Shown: positions 33,534 through 42,792, counted from the stretch's first letter. The stretch is 64,000 nt of DNA from UBA3006 sp036746695 (GCA_036746695.1 DAIODP010000001.1:1550001-1614000); one strand, 5' to 3'. Numbers and translations: made by a program. Notes: generated from the letters alone by a model not told the origin.

Positions 33534-34784
33534 TTACCTCTCGGCGTAAGCGCCTTCGCGCTTGAGAAATTTGCGGTGCCATCGCCTTGGCGTAAACACG
33601 GCGGCGCGAGGCTCGTCTTCAAACATCCAGCGAACAAAGTTGCGTCGTGTCCATGGTGTGAGGTTTGCCAGCCGCAATGCTCCTCGAGCACCAAGCGAGC
33701 TTTTCAAAATGGTTCCCAGTGCCGCCGACATGCGGTGGTCGGCAAAGAGATTTTGCTCAACCAGCGTTTCGTATCGAGTTCTGGCAACTGATGCCTCTCG
33801 CTTGCCCGCATACACAATGGCCTTGCCCGCAAGTTGGCCCGACAACAGCGACTGCCCGATGCCTTCGCCAGTCAGTGTGTCGGTCACGCACGCGGCGTCG
33901 CCAACAAATAACACTCGGCCATTTGTCAATGTTGCCGACGTAACACGGGCGGGTATAGGCCATGCGGTGTGGCGGTCTTCCATCACCACGTTTGGGCCAA
34001 GCGCCTTGGCAATATGTTTGCGCTGCAACAATTCGGGCCACAAATCTTTCATCTGTTGCACCGTGTAATTACTGCCACGCAAAATGCCGAAACCAATATT
34101 GACGCGGCCGTCTTGCAATGGAAACGACCATGCGTAACCCGGCAGCAAGTCTTTTTCGAACCATACGTACAGCCGTTCCTTGGCTGGGCCTGTCACAGTG
34201 TTTGCATATTGCCTAAACGCGTGCCATTCACCTAAGTATCCGGTCGTTGATACACCCAACGCTTTTCGCACGGGCGACCACATGCCATCGGCTGCAACAA
34301 CGTATTGCGCACGAATTGTGCCCAAGTGTTCGATTACAACATCAATGTGTTCGTTGGTGTGTTGCTTCACCCCAACAAAACCGTGGCCTTCCATCACTCG
34401 AATGCCGCGCGACTTCGCCAACTGCACTAGCGCGTTGTCTAATTCCATCCGCGGCGCAATTGCTGCAAATTGTCCCTGCCCAGTTGGCAACATCATCTGC
34501 ATCTCTTTGCCGCTAGGCGAGCGCAGCCACACATCGGAGCACGGTGTCCAGTTAGCAACAGTTGATGGGTCGAAACCCAATTCCTCTAATACCCGCAGCG
34601 CGCCAGTTGTTAGGCCGTCGCCGCAACACTTATCGCGCGGAAAATGCGCCTTATCAATGACCAAAACATCGTGGCCCGCTTCTTGCAACGTCAGCGCGGC
34701 AGCAATGCCAGCCGGCCCCGCGCCAACTACCAACACGCCACACGAACCAAGCGTGGTGTTGTTGTTGGGCAGGGAGTTGGACAC
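33534..34784 (-). CDS. Geranylgeranyl-reductase-family FAD oxidoreductase
   Basis: A 416-residue FAD enzyme of the geranylgeranyl reductase group, which saturates isoprenoid chains or, in some members, hydroxylates. The N-terminal dinucleotide site is VLVVGAGPAGIAAALTLQEA, followed by DKCCGDGLTTGA; the family YxWxFP motif is present as GYAWSFP; and VGDAACVTDTLTGEGIGQSL is the second FAD motif. The GTG at 34784 is used because further upstream codons run into the divergent SDR. Likely substrate in actinobacteria is the menaquinone side chain or a polyprenyl lipid, but this is inference. Confidence 0.85.
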   Translation of the reverse strand: MSNSLPNNNTTLGSCGVLVVGAGPAGIAAALTLQEAGHDVLVIDKAHFPRDKCCGDGLTTGALRVLEELGFDPSTVANWTPCSDVWLRSPSGKEMQMMLPTGQGQFAAIAPRMELDNALVQLAKSRGIRVMEGHGFVGVKQHTNEHIDVVIEHLGTIRAQYVVAADGMWSPVRKALGVSTTGYLGEWHAFRQYANTVTGPAKERLYVWFEKDLLPGYAWSFPLQDGRVNIGFGILRGSNYTVQQMKDLWPELLQRKHIAKALGPNVVMEDRHTAWPIPARVTSATLTNGRVLFVGDAACVTDTLTGEGIGQSLLSGQLAGKAIVYAGKREASVARTRYETLVEQNLFADHRMSAALGTILKSSLGARGALRLANLTPWTRRNFVRWMFEDEPRAAVFTPRRWHRKFLKREGAYAER

Positions 34785-34809
34785 ATTGTTCAGACTAGAG
34801 TCGTTCGCT

Positions 34810-35733
34810 ATGAGCCGCTTATGTGAAGGTCGAGTAGTTGTTGTCACTGGTTCGGGCCGAGGTATCGGCCGCGAACATGCGTTAAGCCTTGCCGCCCATG
34901 GCGCATTGGTCGTGGTCAACGACCTTGGCGCAGGTGTCGACGGCAGTGGTGGTGACACCTCGCCAGCCCAAAGCGTTGTCAACGAGATCGAGGCCATGGG
35001 TGGCCGCGCGGTAGCTAACGGCGACGACATCTCTTCGTGGGCAGGCGCCGAACGGCTCATTAACACTGCAGTCGAAACATTTGGCGACTTGCACGCGGTG
35101 GTCAATAACGCAGGCATCTTGCGCGACCGCATGATGGCCAACATGAGCGAAGAAGAGTGGGACGCCGTTATCAAAGTGCATCTCAAGGGCACGTTTGCAC
35201 CGTCACGTTTCGCTGCCGCGTATTGGCGCGATCAAAGCAAGGCCGGCAAACCGGTAGACGGTCGCATCATCAACACCTCGTCGGTCTCGGGCATTTACGG
35301 CAACGTTGGCCAAACCAACTACGGCGCAGCGAAGGCAGGCATTGCTGCATTCACCACCATTGCATCGCTCGAGCTTGCTCGTTACGGCGTCACTGTTAAC
35401 GCAGTTGCACCAGTTGCGCTTACACGCATGACCGAAGGCTTGGGCCCAGCACCCGAAACCGAAGAAGAGCGCGAACAACGTTCACCAAAATGGATTGCCC
35501 CCATCGTCACGTGGCTTGCCAGCGAAGAATCCAAAGACATCACCGGTCGCGTGTTCGAAGCAAGCGGTCAAGTGCTTGCCATTGCCGAAGGTTGGCATCG
35601 CGGCCCAACACATGCACCAGTGGAAGACCCAACCAAACTTGGCCCCATCGTGGAAGAACTGATGGCCAAGGCTCGTCTCAATGCCGGCATGGACGGCAAA
35701 GATGGTTCGTGGCCACAACCACAAAAGAAGTAA
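34810..35733 (+). CDS. SDR-family hydroxyacyl-CoA dehydrogenase-like protein
   Basis: A 307-residue SDR: VVTGSGRGIGREHALSLAA, the HSD17B4-type loop VVVNDLGAGVDGSGGD, VNNAGILRDRMMANMS, NTSSVSGIYGNVGQTNYGAA with catalytic Tyr/Lys, and VAPVALTRMTEG. It shares the loop and many segments with the SDR at 26580, so the two are paralogs with probably related acyl-CoA or steroid substrates. The ATG at 34810 lies 25 bases from the divergent FAD reductase start. The class III aminotransferase follows after 19 bases. Confidence 0.86.
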   Translation: MSRLCEGRVVVVTGSGRGIGREHALSLAAHGALVVVNDLGAGVDGSGGDTSPAQSVVNEIEAMGGRAVANGDDISSWAGAERLINTAVETFGDLHAVVNNAGILRDRMMANMSEEEWDAVIKVHLKGTFAPSRFAAAYWRDQSKAGKPVDGRIINTSSVSGIYGNVGQTNYGAAKAGIAAFTTIASLELARYGVTVNAVAPVALTRMTEGLGPAPETEEEREQRSPKWIAPIVTWLASEESKDITGRVFEASGQVLAIAEGWHRGPTHAPVEDPTKLGPIVEELMAKARLNAGMDGKDGSWPQPQKK

Positions 35734-35752
35734 CGCGGCATTCGGCTGAAAG

Positions 35753-37036
35753 ATGTCGAGTAACAACGTTGTAAAAGCGCGCAGTAATTTTGCCGATCGC
35801 AACCCTGGCAGCCGCAGCCACTACCACGAAGCCCGAAAATATATGCCCGGTGGGCAAACGCGTTCGGTGCTCACTCACGCCCCGTTTCCACTTACCTTTG
35901 CATCGGGCAGTGGCGCAACACTCACCGACGTAGACGGCCACATGTATCTCGACTTCCTTGGCGACTACACCGCAGGGTTGTTGGGGCACAGCGAGCGCCG
36001 CGTGCTCGATCATGTTGCCGGAGCACTTACGCATAACGCAAGTGTTGGTGGCATTCATCCTGCCGAAGCAACCTTGGCAAGGCTCATGTGCGAACGCTTT
36101 GGTCTCGATCGTGTGCGGTTCACCAACTCGGGCACCGAAGCCAACTTGTTGGCAATGACAACTGCGGTACTTGCAACTGGAAGAAAGAAGATCTTGGTAT
36201 TTTCCGGCGGCTATCACGGCAGCGTGTTTTACTTTGCCTCTGGCAACGCACCATGGAATGCACCGTTCGATTTTGTGATCTCGCCATTTAATGACGAGGC
36301 TGCAGCACTGCACACCATTTCCGAAAACGCCGAAACGCTGGCAGCGGTGGTGGTAGAGCCAATGCTTGGTTCCGGCGGCTGCATCCCCGCATCACCACAG
36401 TTTCTTGCAGCCGTGTTTCAAGCCGCTCGCAAAGTTGGCGCGGTGTGCATTGCCGACGAAGTAATGACTTCGCGCCACGGCAAGAGCGGCATGATGGACA
36501 TGCTTGGCGTGCAGGCCGACATCACCGCATTCGGCAAGTACATCGGCGGTGGTTTTTCGTTCGGTGCGTTCGGCGGCAAAGCACAGTTCATGGACATGTT
36601 CGACACCAGCCCCGAGTCCAACCGTCCTTCGCCCGTTGCGCACGGCGGCACGTTCAATAACAACCTGTCGTCTGTTACTGCGGGCTGCAAAGTATTGGGC
36701 GAAGTTTTCACGGCAGACATCGCCGTTGCACACACGGCCCGAGGCGACGAGTTTCGTCAAGCCATTGCCGCAGTCATTGCGCACTCGGGCGCACCAGTTT
36801 CGGTTACCGGTTTTGGTTCCATGATGTCGTTGCATGCACTTGCAACGCCGCCCGTATCGCCAACAGATATCGCCAATCGCGACAACGAGTTGCAGGAGCT
36901 GCTGTTCTTTGGGTTGTTAGAGCGCGGCGTCTATATCGCTGCACGCGGCATGGTCAACCTTGGCTTGGCCCACACCGACGATCAGCTGGCACAGTTTCTC
37001 GACGCTCTCGCCGAAACGCTTGCTTCGCTAAATTGA
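35753..37036 (+). CDS. Class III PLP aminotransferase, GSA-aminotransferase-like
   Basis: A 427-residue fold-type I PLP enzyme: HYHEARKYMPGG entry, FTNSGTEANLLAM, FSGGYHGSVFY, IADEVMTSRHG (PLP-nitrogen Asp) and TAFGKYIGGGFSFGAFGG with the Schiff-base lysine. It resembles glutamate-1-semialdehyde aminomutase (HemL) and the related actinobacterial aminotransferases, but differs from canonical HemL in several core blocks, and no haem genes are nearby. Amino donor and acceptor are unknown. Confidence 0.84.
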   Translation: MSSNNVVKARSNFADRNPGSRSHYHEARKYMPGGQTRSVLTHAPFPLTFASGSGATLTDVDGHMYLDFLGDYTAGLLGHSERRVLDHVAGALTHNASVGGIHPAEATLARLMCERFGLDRVRFTNSGTEANLLAMTTAVLATGRKKILVFSGGYHGSVFYFASGNAPWNAPFDFVISPFNDEAAALHTISENAETLAAVVVEPMLGSGGCIPASPQFLAAVFQAARKVGAVCIADEVMTSRHGKSGMMDMLGVQADITAFGKYIGGGFSFGAFGGKAQFMDMFDTSPESNRPSPVAHGGTFNNNLSSVTAGCKVLGEVFTADIAVAHTARGDEFRQAIAAVIAHSGAPVSVTGFGSMMSLHALATPPVSPTDIANRDNELQELLFFGLLERGVYIAARGMVNLGLAHTDDQLAQFLDALAETLASLN

Positions 37037-37048
37037 TAGGGGTTGCGT

Positions 37049-37063
37049 ATATGCTACCCATAT
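37049..37063 (+). promoter_or_regulatory. Inverted repeat over the start of the XRE gene
   Basis: ATATG-CTACC-CATAT is a perfect 5-bp inverted repeat that reaches into the ATG (37062-37064) of the XRE regulator. TATGCT (37050-37055) inside it resembles a -10 box placed about seven bases before the start codon, so a leaderless transcript with autorepression is possible. Inferred from position only. Confidence 0.35.
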
Positions 37064-37628
37064 GTCTATTGCCAACTCGTTGAGCGAAACGCGCCAACAA
37101 AGCGGCATTTCCCGCAAAGAGCTCGCACGCAGGTCTGGCGTTCCGACTTCTACCGTCAGTCGGGTTGAAGAAGGTCTGATGGACCCAACATTCACGATGA
37201 CACAGCGACTCTTTGGCGCATTGGGGTGTGATGTCCATTTGGCAATACAGCCAATGTCAAAGTCGGCGCTTGCCAATCTGGCTGACGCGTTCATCGATCA
37301 ACCGTGGGGTACTGAAATTGATTTCGTTCGTTTGCGTTCGTTCATTGATTACATTTCGAGCCATCCAGAATCTGCGAGCTCCGCAATCGCTCAACCACCT
37401 GCCCGATCAGGGGACAGCCTGATGGACTGCATGCTCGCAGCAATTGCGGAAAAGCTTGCCGACGACAACAAGATTGCACGTCCTAAATGGTGCGAATCAG
37501 TTCCAGCATTGGAGAAGGTGTGGCGTTCACCGGGTACGCCTGCCATGCACAAACGAAATGATCAGCGGGTTCCTCCACAGTTTCGCGCACGGAAGATATT
37601 TCTCTCAGAAATAAGTCTCTGGCGTTAG
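37062..37628 (+). CDS. XRE-family HTH regulator with C-terminal ligand-like domain
   Basis: A 188-residue protein: N-terminal XRE/Cro helix-turn-helix (about 4-60; SRKELARRSGVPTSTVSRVE). The C-terminal part contains ARPKWCESVPALEKVWRSPG and FRARKIFLSEISLWR, a pattern I recall from actinobacterial antitoxin-like HTH proteins. No toxin or nucleotidyltransferase partner is next to it, so it appears to be orphan. An inverted repeat ATATG-N5-CATAT overlaps its start codon (37049-37063), suggesting autoregulation. The gene looks more A/T-rich than neighbours. Function unknown. Confidence 0.72.
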   Translation: MSIANSLSETRQQSGISRKELARRSGVPTSTVSRVEEGLMDPTFTMTQRLFGALGCDVHLAIQPMSKSALANLADAFIDQPWGTEIDFVRLRSFIDYISSHPESASSAIAQPPARSGDSLMDCMLAAIAEKLADDNKIARPKWCESVPALEKVWRSPGTPAMHKRNDQRVPPQFRARKIFLSEISLWR

Positions 37629-37633
37629 CCGTT

Positions 37634-38293
37634 CTAGAACAACCGCAGTTCGTCGGTGCGTTTGCCACGCAACTCGTCGTAGTCCACCTCGCACCAGCCC
37701 ATGCCTCGGCTCTCGGCCAACACGCGTGCTTGCGGCTTGATACTTTGCGCAACAAAGATGCCACGGATTTTCCCCAGCGATGTGTCGGCATGTAGGCAAT
37801 CGATGTAGCGCGTCAGTTGCTCGACACCATCAATTTCGCCGCGTCGTTTAATTTCCACCGCGACGGTTTGCCCGGATGCATCGCGACACAACAAATCAAC
37901 GGGGCCAACCGCGGTGGGGTATTCGCGTCGAATAAGTGTGAGCCCGGCTTCGATCGATTCGGGAAGTGCGGCAAGCAACTCCTGGAGGTGTGCTTCCACG
38001 CCGTCTTTGGTGAGACCCGGGTCTTCGCCCAGTTCGTGCGACATGTCGCTGAATACTTCGTGCAAGTAAATGGTCAGCACTTCACCCTTCGGGTTAGTCA
38101 CCACCCACTTCTCGTCGTGTTCCACAACGGTGTTGGGTGCGTTCATCCAGTTCAGCGGTTTGTATGCGCCGCCATCGGCATGAATAGCAATGCAGCCATC
38201 GGCTTTGCGCATCAACAATCGGGTGGCTTCGGGAAGCGATGCATCCAGGCGGCCTTCATACACCACGCTGCACCTGGCCACCACAAGTCTCAT
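37634..38293 (-). CDS. nucS: Mismatch-specific endonuclease NucS/EndoMS
   Basis: Cuts both strands at mismatches and starts non-canonical mismatch repair in actinobacteria and archaea that lack MutS/MutL. The 219-residue length is typical. The N-terminal dimerisation half (RLVVARCSVVYEGRLDA) precedes the RecB-like nuclease core VGPVDLLCRD then VAVEIKRRGEIDGVEQL, carrying the catalytic Asp, Glu and Lys. The final residues ELRLF fit a beta-clamp-binding tail. Presence of nucS supports an actinobacterial source. It is convergent with the XRE gene, with a 5-base gap, and follows the AarF kinase by 16 bases. Confidence 0.94.
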   Translation of the reverse strand: MRLVVARCSVVYEGRLDASLPEATRLLMRKADGCIAIHADGGAYKPLNWMNAPNTVVEHDEKWVVTNPKGEVLTIYLHEVFSDMSHELGEDPGLTKDGVEAHLQELLAALPESIEAGLTLIRREYPTAVGPVDLLCRDASGQTVAVEIKRRGEIDGVEQLTRYIDCLHADTSLGKIRGIFVAQSIKPQARVLAESRGMGWCEVDYDELRGKRTDELRLF

Positions 38294-38309
38294 GGGACAC
38301 GAAACTAGA

Positions 38310-39902
38310 TCAGCGACCCACGTGTTCGCGCATGCGCTTTTGAATGAGTTCGCGGCGCTTTTGCAAATCGCGGTAGGTCATCGAATTGGTGCTGGCGTCC
38401 ACACCAAAGCCGGCCTTCACGCTGTCCAGGTTGATCTCGACAGCATTGTGGTCGATGCCCAATTCGCGGCCAAGTCGCTCGCCGTGCTTTTCGGCAAACA
38501 GCATGGAGATGGAGGCAATCTCGGCAAGGATGTCGAGGTCGGGGGCAAGGCGCGCAATTGCTCCATCCAAAAAGACCATGTTCTTTACGTACAGCATCAG
38601 TTCTTTTGGCATGCGTGCGCCGTAGCCCATCATTGCCTTCACGATGCGTTGCACTTCTTTCACTAGCTCTTCGCCCGACAATGTGGTTGGGTCGATCACT
38701 GGTGCGCCAAGGTTCAAGTCTTTGATCACCGCCTGAATGTCGGTGTCCATTGGCAGCGCGCCAAGGTCGCGCAGCGCTTCCACTTGGCCAACAACGTTGT
38801 TGGTAGTTGCGTTCAGCATTAAGCGCAGGAAGGCCATGCGGCGGGCGCCAGTGAGGCGGCCAACTATGCCGAAGTCGAGTAGCGCAGTCTTGCCGTCTTT
38901 CATCACGAACAAGTTGCCGCCGTGCAAGTCTCCGTGGAATACGCCATAAATCATTGCGCCTTCCATAAAGGCAATCATGCCGGTGCGAATTACTTGTTGT
39001 GTGTCGATGCCTGCATTCTGCATGCCGACGACGTCGTCAAACTTGAAGCCGCTCAGTCGTTGCATAATCAGCACACGGCGCGTCACCAGCTTTGGGTGTG
39101 GGCGAGGAACGATGTAACCGGTTTGGCCCAACTCGTGCAACATCTTGGCAACGTCCAACATGTTGTCGGCTTCAATTCGGAAATCCAATTCTTCAACGAT
39201 GGTTTCGGCAAACAACTCCACAAGTGCTGGTGGGTTTGCAAGCGCGCTTACTTTGATGCGGCCAACGAGGTGCGGTGCAAGCCACGCCATTACTCGCAAG
39301 TCTTGGCGAACCATTTTGGAAACCGATGGGCGCTGCACTTTAACCACCACGTTTTCGCCGGTTATCAATGTTGCAACGTGTACTTGCGCAATGGATGCCG
39401 CGGCAAGCGGGGTGGTGTCAATGTACGAGAACACATCAGTAAGCCGCGCGCCCAAATCGCTTTCAATTACTTGTTGCACTTCGTTGAAAGGAATAGGTGG
39501 TACTTGGTCGCGACACAGTTTGAATTCGTTTACCAACTCGGCTGGGAACAGACCTTCGCCGCTGCTGATGATTTGCCCAAGTTTGATGTAGGTACTTCCC
39601 AAGCGCTCGACGGCCTTGCGCATGCGCAACGAAATGTATGCATTGCTTGCCTCGGAAGTAGCGAACTTGTTGCGCTTCTTTTTGATAAACCACGGCAACA
39701 GCGCAATGCTCAACACCCAGACAACGGTGACGAGGCGGGCAACGGGTGGAAGCTTGGTTGGGGTGGTTAACACTGGTATTTCTTGTTGTGCGCTTGCACG
39801 CAATGCGACAGCGGTGTTGTGCCATTCGATCTTTTCGGGTTCGAGTACCCACGGCGCATTGTCATCAAACGCGGCCCAGCTGCAATCAAGGGGAGAAGTC
39901 AC
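38310..39902 (-). CDS. AarF/UbiB (ABC1)-family atypical kinase
   Basis: A 530-residue ABC1/ADCK/UbiB protein. It has an N-terminal membrane-associated helix (about 55-73), the KxGQ motif STYIKLGQIISSGEGLFP, the alanine-rich nucleotide loop AAASIAQVHVA, catalytic GVFHGDLHGGNLF and the metal-binding LLDFGIVGRL. UbiB proteins are ATPases needed for extraction or processing of quinone precursors and other isoprenoid lipids; in actinobacteria the partner is probably menaquinone or polyprenols. GTG start overlaps the cysQ stop (39899-39902). Confidence 0.88.
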   Translation of the reverse strand: MTSPLDCSWAAFDDNAPWVLEPEKIEWHNTAVALRASAQQEIPVLTTPTKLPPVARLVTVVWVLSIALLPWFIKKKRNKFATSEASNAYISLRMRKAVERLGSTYIKLGQIISSGEGLFPAELVNEFKLCRDQVPPIPFNEVQQVIESDLGARLTDVFSYIDTTPLAAASIAQVHVATLITGENVVVKVQRPSVSKMVRQDLRVMAWLAPHLVGRIKVSALANPPALVELFAETIVEELDFRIEADNMLDVAKMLHELGQTGYIVPRPHPKLVTRRVLIMQRLSGFKFDDVVGMQNAGIDTQQVIRTGMIAFMEGAMIYGVFHGDLHGGNLFVMKDGKTALLDFGIVGRLTGARRMAFLRLMLNATTNNVVGQVEALRDLGALPMDTDIQAVIKDLNLGAPVIDPTTLSGEELVKEVQRIVKAMMGYGARMPKELMLYVKNMVFLDGAIARLAPDLDILAEIASISMLFAEKHGERLGRELGIDHNAVEINLDSVKAGFGVDASTNSMTYRDLQKRRELIQKRMREHVGR

Positions 39903-40690
39903 CTGCTAATTCTGCCTGCACGAAGTGCAGCAATGACTTGTTGTGCCAAATGTTGTTGGCACACAATCAGGTCGGGGAGCCAGGTGTCACGCATGTTGTA
40001 CACCAACGGCGAGCCGTCAATACGGCTTGTAAATAGCCCCGCTGCCTCGGCAACAGCCACCGGCGCAGCCGAGTCCCACTGGTGCATGCCGCCGGCGTGC
40101 ACGTAAATATCGGTTTCGCCCAGCACCACCGACATTGCTTTGGCCCCCGCCGAACCCAGTCGCGCAACTTCGCAATTCAATGCTTGGGCCACAACGATTG
40201 CCGCGTCGGTTGCGCGGTTGCGTGAGACAACAAGCCTTGGCGCGCCTTCGTGTTTAGGTGGTGTTGGCGGCGGCTCGTTGGTGTCGAGCACCAAGCCAAA
40301 CGCGGGCAACGAAACGGCGCCTGCAGTCAGTGTTCCTTCATTCGAAGGTTGCCCGTTTGCATCTTTTCGTTCCCACAGTGCAATGTGCACGGCCCAGTCG
40401 GCGCGATCAAATTCGCTGTATTCCTGCGTGCCATCGAGTGGGTCGATGATCCATACGCGGTCGGCCGTCATGCGGTTGGAGTCGTCGGCTGCTTCCTCCG
40501 ACAACACCGCGTCGTTTGGTCGGTGCTCGGCTAGCGCTTCATCCAGGAATCGTTGTGCGGCTGCATCGCCTACGTCTTTTGCATACCACGGTGATGCGCC
40601 GTCGTTATACAAGCGTTCACGAACTGCAAGCAGTCGTTTTCCAGTTTCTTCCGCGAGGTAGTGGGCAAGCTCGGCGTCGGTAAATGTCAC
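39899..40690 (-). CDS. cysQ: CysQ-like 3'(2'),5'-bisphosphate nucleotidase / inositol-phosphatase family
   Basis: A 263-residue lithium-sensitive phosphatase family member: VLSEEAADD (metal Glu pair), WIIDPLDGTQEYSEF (DPxDGT motif) and GGMHQWDSAAPVAVA (distal metal Asp). The DGTQEY variant and HQWDSAAP match actinobacterial CysQ, which removes 3'-phosphate from PAP(S) in sulfate assimilation. Overlaps the AarF gene start and the small membrane gene stop, so it is translated in a chain. Inositol-phosphatase side activity is possible. Confidence 0.83.
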   Translation of the reverse strand: MTFTDAELAHYLAEETGKRLLAVRERLYNDGASPWYAKDVGDAAAQRFLDEALAEHRPNDAVLSEEAADDSNRMTADRVWIIDPLDGTQEYSEFDRADWAVHIALWERKDANGQPSNEGTLTAGAVSLPAFGLVLDTNEPPPTPPKHEGAPRLVVSRNRATDAAIVVAQALNCEVARLGSAGAKAMSVVLGETDIYVHAGGMHQWDSAAPVAVAEAAGLFTSRIDGSPLVYNMRDTWLPDLIVCQQHLAQQVIAALRAGRISR

Positions 40691-41001
40691 GAAGCGCTGC
40701 GCCCCAAGTTGATCGCGTCTCGAACAATGGCGCGCAACGAGGCTTCGTTGGTGCCGGACGCAATCAACGCATCAACATTTCGCTCCAGTTGTTCGGCCGC
40801 TGCATCGTCGAATGCATCGATGCGTTTGTTGGCAGCAATGGTGGATGCAGTGAGCAGAACAATTGCGGCAAGCGACGTGATGAGGCCGATGGTGGTAACC
40901 ACGCCAACGTTGTTTCCCGCAATGGAAGAAATGATGAGGCCAGCAATGCCGCTGACAAATACCACACCACACAACACGCGAATTCGGCGAAGTGCAACCA
41001 T
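40687..41001 (-). CDS. Small hypothetical two-helix membrane protein
   Basis: A 104-residue protein with two hydrophobic helices (about 8-30 and 35-57) and a soluble C-terminal helical tail of about 45 residues rich in Asp, Ala and Leu. No family recognised. It starts 5 bases after ettA and its stop overlaps the cysQ start (ATGA, 40687-40690), so it is a real member of the operon. The tail could dimerise. No function is suggested by its neighbours. Confidence 0.6.
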   Translation of the reverse strand: MVALRRIRVLCGVVFVSGIAGLIISSIAGNNVGVVTTIGLITSLAAIVLLTASTIAANKRIDAFDDAAAEQLERNVDALIASGTNEASLRAIVRDAINLGRSAS

Positions 41002-41006
41002 GGCAG

Positions 41007-42683
41007 TTATCGGGCTAGCGGCTTGTACTTAATGCGGTGCGGTTGGTCGGCAGTAGAGCCAAGTTCTTTCTTGCGCCATGCCTCGTAGTCGGAGAAGTTT
41101 CCTTCAAACCAACGCACTTGGCTGTCGCCTTCAAACGCCAACACGTGTGTTGCAATGCGGTCGAGGAACCAGCGGTCGTGCGAAATCACCACAACGCAAC
41201 CTGGAAACGATTCGAGCGATGTTTCAAGTGCGCGCAGCGTGTCTACGTCCAAGTCGTTTGTTGGTTCGTCCAACAGCAGCAAGTTGCCTGCTTTTTTCAG
41301 CATCTTGGCAAGGTGAACACGGTTGCGTTCGCCACCGGACAAATCGCCGACGCGCTTTTGTTGGTCGGAGCCCTTGAAGTTGAAGCTGGCCACATATGCG
41401 CGGCCATGAATTTCGCGGTTGCCCAGCTTCAGCGTTTCTGCGCCGTCGGTGATTTCTTCGTACACCGACTTGTCGGCGTTCAAGGTGTCGCGGCTTTGGT
41501 CGACATAGCTCATTTGTACGGTGTCACCAATGGTGATGGTGCCGCTGTCTGGTGCTTCTTGGCCAGACAACATGTTGAACAACGTGGTCTTACCTGCGCC
41601 GTTGGGGCCGATGATGCCAACGATGCCCGCTGGAGGAAGTGAGAAGGTCAAGTCTTCGATCAGCAATCTTTCGCCGAAGCCTTTGCTGAGTCCCTTCACT
41701 TCAATCACGGTGTCGCCAAGGCGTGGGCCTGCAGGTATTGCAATTTCCAACTTGTCTGGGCCGCCGTCGGCTGCTTGCGCTTCGGCATGCAACTTCTCGT
41801 ATGCAGCAAGACGCGCTTTACCTTTGGACTGACGAGCCTTCGGCGCCATGCGTACCCAATCCAACTCGCGTTGCAGCGTGCGCTTGCGTGCTTCGTTCGA
41901 TTTCTCTTCGCGACCAAGTCGTTCTTGCTTTTGTTCCAGCCAACTGGTGTAGTTGCCCGAGAAAGGAATGCCGCGGCCGCGATCCAATTCCAAAATCCAT
42001 TTGGCAACGTTGTCCAAGAAGTAACGGTCGTGAGTAATTGCCACAACGGTGCCTGGGTATTCCTGCAAGTAACGCTCCAGCCAGTCCACGCTTTCGGCGT
42101 CCAAGTGGTTGGTTGGTTCGTCCAACAGCAGCAAGTCGGGGCGGCTTAACAACAAGCGGCACAACGCAACGCGGCGTCGCTCACCACCAGACAACTTGGT
42201 GACGTCGGCATCGTTTGGTGGGCAGCGCAATGCGTCCATCGCAATTTCTACGTTGCGTTCCAAACTCCATGCGTCTGCGGCCTGAATTTTTGCTTCAAGT
42301 TCGGCTTGCAGCACGCCAATCTTGTCGAAGTCGGCATCGGGCTCGCCCCACATTGCTGTCACTTCTTCGTAACGGGCCAACATGTCGCGAATTGGTGCAA
42401 CGCCATCCATCACGTTGCCAAGTACGTCTTTGGCTGGGTCGAGTTGCGGCTCTTGTTCCAGCAAGCCAACAGTAAATCCAGGAGTTAAGCGCGCCTCGCC
42501 GGTGTAGCCGTCGTCTTTGCCAGCCATGATGCGCAGCAGGCTGGATTTACCGCTGCCGTTAGAGCCAATGACACCAATTTTGGCGCCGGGGTAGAACGAC
42601 AACGAGATGTCTTCAAGAATGGTGCGGTCTGGTGGGTAGAACCGAGCCAGTTTGTAACACGTATATATAAATTCTGCGGCCAT
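41007..42683 (-). CDS. ettA: ABC-F translation factor EttA
   Basis: Energy-dependent translational throttle: a soluble twin-ATPase that binds the ribosomal E-site and gates entry into elongation according to ATP/ADP. The 558-residue protein has two ABC cassettes: Walker A GVIGSNGSGKSSLLRI with signature LSGGERRRVALCRL, and GIIGPNGAGKTTLFNM with LSGGERNRVHLAKM. They are separated by a basic ABC-F linker (about 240-310). The arm insertion and PtIM linker length fit EttA rather than Uup or resistance ABC-F proteins. The ATG at 42683 is chosen over an upstream in-frame start 12 bases away because MAAEFIYTC matches the family start. Confidence 0.92.
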   Translation of the reverse strand: MAAEFIYTCYKLARFYPPDRTILEDISLSFYPGAKIGVIGSNGSGKSSLLRIMAGKDDGYTGEARLTPGFTVGLLEQEPQLDPAKDVLGNVMDGVAPIRDMLARYEEVTAMWGEPDADFDKIGVLQAELEAKIQAADAWSLERNVEIAMDALRCPPNDADVTKLSGGERRRVALCRLLLSRPDLLLLDEPTNHLDAESVDWLERYLQEYPGTVVAITHDRYFLDNVAKWILELDRGRGIPFSGNYTSWLEQKQERLGREEKSNEARKRTLQRELDWVRMAPKARQSKGKARLAAYEKLHAEAQAADGGPDKLEIAIPAGPRLGDTVIEVKGLSKGFGERLLIEDLTFSLPPAGIVGIIGPNGAGKTTLFNMLSGQEAPDSGTITIGDTVQMSYVDQSRDTLNADKSVYEEITDGAETLKLGNREIHGRAYVASFNFKGSDQQKRVGDLSGGERNRVHLAKMLKKAGNLLLLDEPTNDLDVDTLRALETSLESFPGCVVVISHDRWFLDRIATHVLAFEGDSQVRWFEGNFSDYEAWRKKELGSTADQPHRIKYKPLAR

Positions 42684-42792
42684 GACGCTGTACAAACTAG
42701 TGGCAAGTCCCGACTTCGGGGCGGTGCTAGTTTGGAAAACGAGTTGGACCTTGTTTTTCGGCTCATCATCACCTCAAAGGGGAGACATATAT

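Noticed and set aside
37054..37628. Toxin-antitoxin pair around the XRE gene
   Set aside because: The flanking genes are an aminotransferase and nucS; no toxin-sized gene is present.
37631..37640. GTTCTAGAAC palindrome
   Set aside because: It overlaps the last codons of nucS and is probably a coding coincidence.
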